A stretch of DNA of 64,000 nucleotides from an uncultured Kiritimatiellota bacterium (lineage in GTDB: Bacteria; Verrucomicrobiota; Kiritimatiellia; RFP12; UBA1067): assembly GCA_934635225.1 (NCBI GenBank), contig CAKTYZ010000002.1, positions 1-64,000 on the forward strand, read 5' to 3'. The translations under genes were made by a program, and so were the position numbers. The notes below the pieces were generated by a model that was not told where the DNA came from, ran no database searches, and worked only from the letters and a program-made list of their open reading frames with translations. The number at the start of each line of letters is the position of its first letter. Position 1 is the stretch's first letter. Shown here one piece after another: positions 59,580 to 64,000 of the stretch.

Positions 59580-60696
59580 GTGCTTCAAGGGTCCGATTTT
59601 TGCCCGAACGGATGTTCTGAACCGTGACTTTCGCGCCCTTGCCCACGGGCTGGATCGCGACCACCTTGTACTTTTCGCCATTCAGGTCCAGTTCCGTCCC
59701 GGGGACGGCCTCAAATGTCGAGACCGTGCCGCGCTCGTAGGAGAGCGTCACCATCACGTCCACGGGCTGGGGCTTCTCACGGGCGTCTTTGACGATCACG
59801 AGCTTGATCTGCTTCTTGTCCGTCTTGCGCTCGATCGTGACTTCCGACACGTCATCCGTGACAAACAGGCCCTTCATGCCCTTGCGCGGACGCTTCGTCT
59901 CCTTCTTCTCGTACGCCTTGAGGACATAGCCCGTCGGATTCTTCGTGCCCTTGCCAATCTCCTCGCCGATGACGGCCGTCACCGTCCGTCCGAGGCGACC
60001 GTAGTCGTCCTTCTGCTTGGAGTCGAAGAATTCGCAGCGCCAGCCCGACGGAATCTGCGTCGCCTTCGTGAAGACGAACGGCAGATAAGTCTCCTTGAGC
60101 GGGAGCGTAATCTTCAGCGAATCGAGATAGTCCGGATGGCTGCGCGGATCCGTCGGGTCCGTGTTCGCAAGATACTCTTCGAGATTCGTGAAGCCATCGC
60201 CGTCCAAATCCTGATTCGCGTCTGAGGGATCGTTCGGGTTCAGGCCGTACTTCTTCTCCCATTCGTCAGGCATCCCGTCGCCATCCGAGTCAAGAACGAC
60301 TTTCTTCTCCTCTTCCTGCTTCTCACCGCAGAACGGGCAATTCGGGAACGCGCGCACATCGCCTGGAATCACCTTATGGCACTTCTTGCACTTCACGCGG
60401 CGTTCACTCGCGAGAAAGCTCGCGTCCTTGCCCGTCAGCTCATTGACGACCGTCGGATTCTTGACGAGACGCACCGCACCCTCATAGTCCAACATCTCTA
60501 CCGCCGTGACACCCGTCTCGACCGGTTTCATGCGGCTAACGGCCTGAGCCGCATTTGCGGCCGCCGTGTCAGGGTCATCGCCCTGCGAGACCGCGAAGAA
60601 AGCGATTCCGCCCAACAGGGCCAACACGCCGACCGCCGCAACAATGCGGTCGTAATGGGCCACAAAGAAATTCCGATCACCGGAACGCATACTCAT
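59569..60696 (-). CDS. Amuc_1099-like pilus-system protein with zinc ribbon and calcium-binding repeats
   Basis: The protein (375 aa) has one N-terminal membrane helix (IVAAVGVLALLGGIAFFAV). A zinc ribbon (CKKCHKVI...CPFC, ~100-125) is followed by thrombospondin type 3-like calcium loops (DSDGDGMPDEWEKKYG, DQDLDGDGFTNLEEY-like). The rest is beta-rich and periplasmic, with C-terminal GTELDLNGEKYKVVAI reminiscent of PilP-type secretin-binding domains. Position between the Amuc_1100-like gene and the secretin is the same as in Akkermansia. The function is probably to link the inner-membrane complex to the secretin. Confidence 0.8.
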   Translation of the reverse strand: MSMRSGDRNFFVAHYDRIVAAVGVLALLGGIAFFAVSQGDDPDTAAANAAQAVSRMKPVETGVTAVEMLDYEGAVRLVKNPTVVNELTGKDASFLASERRVKCKKCHKVIPGDVRAFPNCPFCGEKQEEEKKVVLDSDGDGMPDEWEKKYGLNPNDPSDANQDLDGDGFTNLEEYLANTDPTDPRSHPDYLDSLKITLPLKETYLPFVFTKATQIPSGWRCEFFDSKQKDDYGRLGRTVTAVIGEEIGKGTKNPTGYVLKAYEKKETKRPRKGMKGLFVTDDVSEVTIERKTDKKQIKLVIVKDAREKPQPVDVMVTLSYERGTVSTFEAVPGTELDLNGEKYKVVAIQPVGKGAKVTVQNIRSGKNRTLEALEQ

Positions 60697-61712
60697 TTCA
60701 CGCCCTCCTCGGTCTTGTTTTCCTCTTCCATCGTCTTGAAGTCATAGACGGTCACCGCCAACGTGACCGTAAACGGCGCGTCAAGAACAGGATCCGTCAC
60801 GATGCCGTTCTTCGATTCGGCCTCATCCTCCTGCTTTTCCTCGACGGCGGCACCGCGACGCCCACGCCGACCGCCACGCCCCGCAGACCGCGACGCCTCA
60901 CGCTTCTCGGCCCCAAGAGCCTCGCCAATCGGGTCGCCCGTACGCGTGATCGAGAGGTCATCGATCACGATGAAGCGGTCATTCGTCGCGAGCGCGTTCA
61001 CGGCCTTGACAAACGCCGGGGCGCGCGTCGTGAACGTGAAGGCGTACGCGAAGGCCGACGGCTGCGCAACGGTCGGCTTGTCCGCCGTGCCCGCACGCCG
61101 CTTCATCGGCGGCTTCTTGGTTTTCTTCGCCTCTTTCTTCTTCTCGTCATCCGTCGCAAGCGCCTTGAAATCGACGTTCACGAGCTCCGAAACGCCACAC
61201 GCGCCGAGAGTCTCGACGATTAGCACGACATCATCCCAACGGCGCTGAAGCTCCGGCATTTCCGCTTCCGTCGGCATCTTGCCTTCGGCGATGTAGCTGC
61301 GGAACGGGCCAAACGCGAAGTCGGGCTTCATCAGCAGGCCGTTGACCCCACCCGGCAGAGCCGCGAGACGCTTGGCGTCCGTGGCGAGGTCCGCCTTGAA
61401 CTGCGGAGGCGTCATCTTGCGAATCGGTCGGTCACCACGCGAAGCCAGCCTCACGGCCTCCTTCTGCCACGTCGCGAGATGTTCCGTGTTCGCCTCAATC
61501 GCCTTCACGCTGGCGGCACACGGATAGATGCTCTTGCGCGAAAGCGTCTGCGCTTTCGACTGCACGGCCTCCAGACCGTCCGTTCCCTCGTCATCGCCTT
61601 CAAGCGCCGCGATCTTCGCGGAATAGGCACTCCAGGTGAAATAGGCCATCGCCAGCACCGCAAGGCCGATTACGCCGCCCGAAGCGGCCAATATCATTCG
61701 GTTCTTGTTCAT
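60693..61712 (-). CDS. Amuc_1100-like pilus-system protein
   Basis: The protein (339 aa) has one N-terminal membrane helix (GVIGLAVLAMAYFTWSAYSA), a helical region and then an alpha/beta periplasmic domain. The conserved parts are TPPQFKADLATDAKRLA, WDDVVLIVETLGACGVSELVNVDF, FVKAVNALATNDRFIVIDDLSI and the C-terminal TVTLAVTVYDF. This is the PilN/PilO-like fold and gene position of Amuc_1100, the Akkermansia outer-surface protein with immunomodulatory activity. A Lys/Arg/Gly-rich insert (~255-290) is specific here. It overlaps both neighbours by ATGA. Confidence 0.82.
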   Translation of the reverse strand: MNKNRMILAASGGVIGLAVLAMAYFTWSAYSAKIAALEGDDEGTDGLEAVQSKAQTLSRKSIYPCAASVKAIEANTEHLATWQKEAVRLASRGDRPIRKMTPPQFKADLATDAKRLAALPGGVNGLLMKPDFAFGPFRSYIAEGKMPTEAEMPELQRRWDDVVLIVETLGACGVSELVNVDFKALATDDEKKKEAKKTKKPPMKRRAGTADKPTVAQPSAFAYAFTFTTRAPAFVKAVNALATNDRFIVIDDLSITRTGDPIGEALGAEKREASRSAGRGGRRGRRGAAVEEKQEDEAESKNGIVTDPVLDAPFTVTLAVTVYDFKTMEEENKTEEGVK

Positions 61713-63310
61713 TTGAATTTCAGCTCCACCGTGAATTGTTCGACCTGCGCACCCTTGCCGACCGTACTCATGTCCGAGATCTTCACCGAATCGGCGTCAA
61801 TGCACGGACGGCCCTTGAGTTTGCCGACGACGAGTTCACCCGGCGTCTTGCCCGACTGCCCCTTGACACGGTCGCTCCAGTACCGCACGGTCAGGCGGCC
61901 CTCGCCCCAGCGTTCGATCCACATGCCCGGCAGCAACGAATCGCGCACCGCATTGACGCGCTGCGCCGCCGCCGCACGTGCGACAAGCAGCTTGCGGAGC
62001 GTCTCAGACTCGGCCTCGACCACTGTGAACCTCTCCTGCGCCGCCACGACCTTCTTGTCCGACGCTTCCAACGACTGGACCTGCGCCTGAACGGCGTCGC
62101 GCTGTGCGGCGATGACGTCCTTCTGATGGTCAATCGCCAGCATCGCCAGCACAAGCGCCGCGACAACCGCCGCGCCGCCGGCAATGACAAACGGAATCTT
62201 CGCCTTCTCAGCACGCGCCTCGACGAGAGACGGGGGCAGAAGGTTGATCGCGAAACGCGTCCCGCCCGCGCTGTGCAGAGCAAGACCGACCGTCGTCGCA
62301 ATGAACGCGCCATCTGACTCCAGCGCAGACGCATCGACGCGAGGCCCGACGGAAACGACCGAGAACGGGTCGAAGAAGGAGACCTCCATCCGCAGCGCCT
62401 CCTGGAAGAAGATGTCGATCTGCGGCAGAAGCGCCGTGCCGCCCGTCAAGTAGAGATGCTGCGGCGCCGTGCCGCCTTGCTGACTGCGATAAAAGTTGAT
62501 GGAACGCGAAATCTCGGCATTGAGGCGCGTCATCGCCGCGCGACACGCCTTCGAGATGCGGTCGGAAACCTCGTCCGCATCCTCCGTCACTCCGCCTGTC
62601 GAGACATAGCCGCGCGTGCACTTGAGCTGCTCGGCCTCTTCCGTCGAGCAGCCGAGCGCCGACGCGATTTCCTTCGTGACGGCGTTGCCGGCGACGGGAA
62701 TCGAGCGGTTATAGATCTTGTCGCCCTCAATGATGACAAGCGAGGTCGTCTTCGAGCCAATGTCCAGCAAGACGCTGCACGAGCCGTCGTCGCCAATCTG
62801 GGCGCGCAGGGCGTTCGTGAGCGCAAGCGGCGCAGCGTCGACGAGTTCAGGCGTGAAGCCCGCCGCCGACACGGCGGCTGTCAACGCCTCGACCTGATCG
62901 ACCTTCGCCGCGACGATCATCACGGACTTGTCGCCCGTCTCCGTGTCGCCCAGAACCTGACGGTCGCAGACGATCTCGTCAATCGGGAACGGAATGTTCT
63001 GCTCGATCTCATAGCGGATCATCTGCTCGAACTTCTCGGAGCCGCCCGCCATCGGAATCGACGCAAAGCGCGGGAAGACCATCTGACCCGAAATCGCGAC
63101 GGCGATCTTGCCGGGGCGAATCCCCTTCGAATGCACAATCTCCTGAATCGCCGGCGTCAGAATCGCCGTCGCGTCCCCGCCGTCCAACGGAGCCGCGAGC
63201 GTCGCCGTGCCGTAATTGACCAGCGTCAGAGCGCCCTTCGCACCCGCCTCGTACTCGGCGAGCTCGATGTTCGCCGCGCCGATGTTCAACGTTAAGAACT
63301 TCTTAGCCAT
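61709..63310 (-). CDS. pilM: PilM-like ATPase fused to a PilN-like membrane segment (Amuc_1101-type)
   Basis: The protein (533 aa) starts with an actin-like PilM domain (~1-345): FLTLNIGAANIELAEYE, IPFPIDEIV, VLLDIGSKTTSLVIIEG (phosphate loop) and LYLTGGTALLPQID. A membrane helix (VIAGGAAVVAALVLAMLAI, ~375-395), a coiled coil and a PilN-like periplasmic domain follow. The PilM-PilN pair, usually two proteins, is therefore one chain that links a cytoplasmic ring to the pilus platform. It overlaps the Amuc_1100-like gene by 4 bp. Confidence 0.88.
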   Translation of the reverse strand: MAKKFLTLNIGAANIELAEYEAGAKGALTLVNYGTATLAAPLDGGDATAILTPAIQEIVHSKGIRPGKIAVAISGQMVFPRFASIPMAGGSEKFEQMIRYEIEQNIPFPIDEIVCDRQVLGDTETGDKSVMIVAAKVDQVEALTAAVSAAGFTPELVDAAPLALTNALRAQIGDDGSCSVLLDIGSKTTSLVIIEGDKIYNRSIPVAGNAVTKEIASALGCSTEEAEQLKCTRGYVSTGGVTEDADEVSDRISKACRAAMTRLNAEISRSINFYRSQQGGTAPQHLYLTGGTALLPQIDIFFQEALRMEVSFFDPFSVVSVGPRVDASALESDGAFIATTVGLALHSAGGTRFAINLLPPSLVEARAEKAKIPFVIAGGAAVVAALVLAMLAIDHQKDVIAAQRDAVQAQVQSLEASDKKVVAAQERFTVVEAESETLRKLLVARAAAAQRVNAVRDSLLPGMWIERWGEGRLTVRYWSDRVKGQSGKTPGELVVGKLKGRPCIDADSVKISDMSTVGKGAQVEQFTVELKFK

Positions 63311-63328
63311 AAGTCTTTCTCACTGCGC

Positions 63329-64000
63329 TCACTGCATCGTCGTCTCGTAGTCGTTCGGATTCACGAGAGCCCAAATCGTCTTCGAACGGTCCACGAGACC
63401 CTGGCGACGCTCGACCATGGGCTTGCCGCCAACCTGCGCGCCCATGACGTTCTGATCATCCCAAAACTGCGTATCGGACTTGATGCCCTTGATCTCACTC
63501 ACCGTGCCGCCGCCAAGGACGTCACCGTTCTGGTTCGAAATCGTGAAACCAATCGCCTTCGGCTCGCCGTAGAGTTCAAGATACGACGGCGGCAGACAGA
63601 CGCACGCGGCATGCGAACCCTGCGGAATGTTGAAGTAGGTGACCGTGGTGTTGAAGTAGCTGTACGGAGAAAGGCCCATCTTGTTGCCCTTGTTCTCCTT
63701 CGCACTCTTCGTCTCCAGCATCACGTGCCACGTGAAGGTGAGCTGGTCAAGAAACTTCGCGTAGGTCGTGTACTTCGTCTCAATCACGATCCACTTGCGC
63801 GGCTTCGTGTAGCAGGTGCCGATCATCGTCGCGCCCTGAATGGACGGCGCGGGCAAGCAACAGGCCTGTCCCGTCTTCGGCATCTGGTCAACGAGAATCT
63901 TCGCCTCCTTGCCGCTCGTCACGGGCCCGTCTTCATTGCCGGCCATCGCCTGCACGCCTTTCTTGGCGCGCGGGGCCGCCAAAGCCGCCGTCACTGCAAA
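63329..64000 (-). CDS. Amuc_1102-like pilus-system protein (5' end cut by window edge)
   Basis: The frame is open to the right edge. The first visible residues, FAVTAALAAPRAKK, look like the end of a signal peptide, so little is missing. About 220 residues are visible: IVIETKYTTYAKFLDQLTFTWHVM, YSYFNTTVTYFNIPQGSHAACVCLPPSYL and SKTIWALVNPNDYE, a beta-rich exported protein. Its place upstream of pilM matches Amuc_1102. The role in the pilus-like apparatus is unknown. Confidence 0.7.
   Translation of the reverse strand, partial: FAVTAALAAPRAKKGVQAMAGNEDGPVTSGKEAKILVDQMPKTGQACCLPAPSIQGATMIGTCYTKPRKWIVIETKYTTYAKFLDQLTFTWHVMLETKSAKENKGNKMGLSPYSYFNTTVTYFNIPQGSHAACVCLPPSYLELYGEPKAIGFTISNQNGDVLGGGTVSEIKGIKSDTQFWDDQNVMGAQVGGKPMVERRQGLVDRSKTIWALVNPNDYETTMQ

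Overview
The window looks like a chromosomal segment from a member of the PVC superphylum, most likely a gut- or rumen-type Kiritimatiellota (Verrucomicrobiota sensu lato). Four things point there: the Amuc_1098-1102-type pilus/secretin locus known from Akkermansia at the right-hand end, several secreted beta-solenoid/autotransporter-repeat proteins paired with glycoside hydrolases, the GC-rich coding style, and the Bacteroidota/PVC-type PurF. This is inferred from gene content; no rRNA is present. Every protein gene I can support is on the minus strand, so transcription runs from high to low coordinates. The one plus-strand unit I can support is a small RNA-like unit near 8.2 kb.

Region by region: 1-4.5 kb holds secreted carbohydrate-related proteins (a truncated secreted protein, an autotransporter-repeat protein and a GH43-like enzyme whose N-terminus carries a group II intron relic). 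4.6-8.0 kb is an overlapping operon of a UDP-sugar pyrophosphorylase, RsmB and an EamA transporter. 8.0-8.4 kb is non-coding, with a strong plus-strand promoter, a candidate ncRNA and a terminator. 8.4-13.7 kb is a cassette of a secreted protein plus a two-domain GH20. 13.9-14.06 kb is a seven-copy, exactly 22-bp-periodic palindrome array. 14.1-18.6 kb carries miaA, metH, a lone TadB-like protein and an RluA-type synthase. 18.6-25.1 kb is a cassette of a beta-helix protein plus two tandem GH50-like enzymes. 25.3-30.9 kb holds folD, an AddA-like helicase-nuclease and a purF-type gene. 31.1-35.9 kb is one translation operon: tRNA-Thr, tuf, rpmG, tRNA-Trp, secE, nusG, rplK, rplA, rplJ, rplL. It ends in a strong terminator with no rpoBC after it.

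36.7-42.9 kb is the most unusual part. It holds an HTH regulator and a type ISP-like restriction-modification enzyme (nuclease-helicase-methyltransferase-specificity) split into two ORFs by a gene for a four-helix-bundle/zinc-ribbon protein. That gene lies between two related 90-bp segments, each of which carries a Shine-Dalgarno-like sequence and an ATGA stop/start overlap. A second 22-bp-periodic array (five copies) sits at 43.15-43.25 kb and runs into the murC 3' end.

43.2-56.3 kb is mostly housekeeping: murC, a YfcE-type phosphoesterase, a two-subunit class I fumarase, a cupin, dapF, an S41 tail-specific protease, a NERD protein, dxs, a GT-C membrane glycosyltransferase, an ACT protein, ychF and cysE. 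56.4-64 kb is the pilus/secretin operon.

Recurring features: three secreted repeat proteins end in a hydrophobic tail plus Val-Arg, and each is followed at once by another secreted protein or glycosidase gene. Most visible promoters have an extended -10 (TGN-TATAAT type), and several put the start codon only 5-7 nt after the -10, which suggests leaderless mRNAs.
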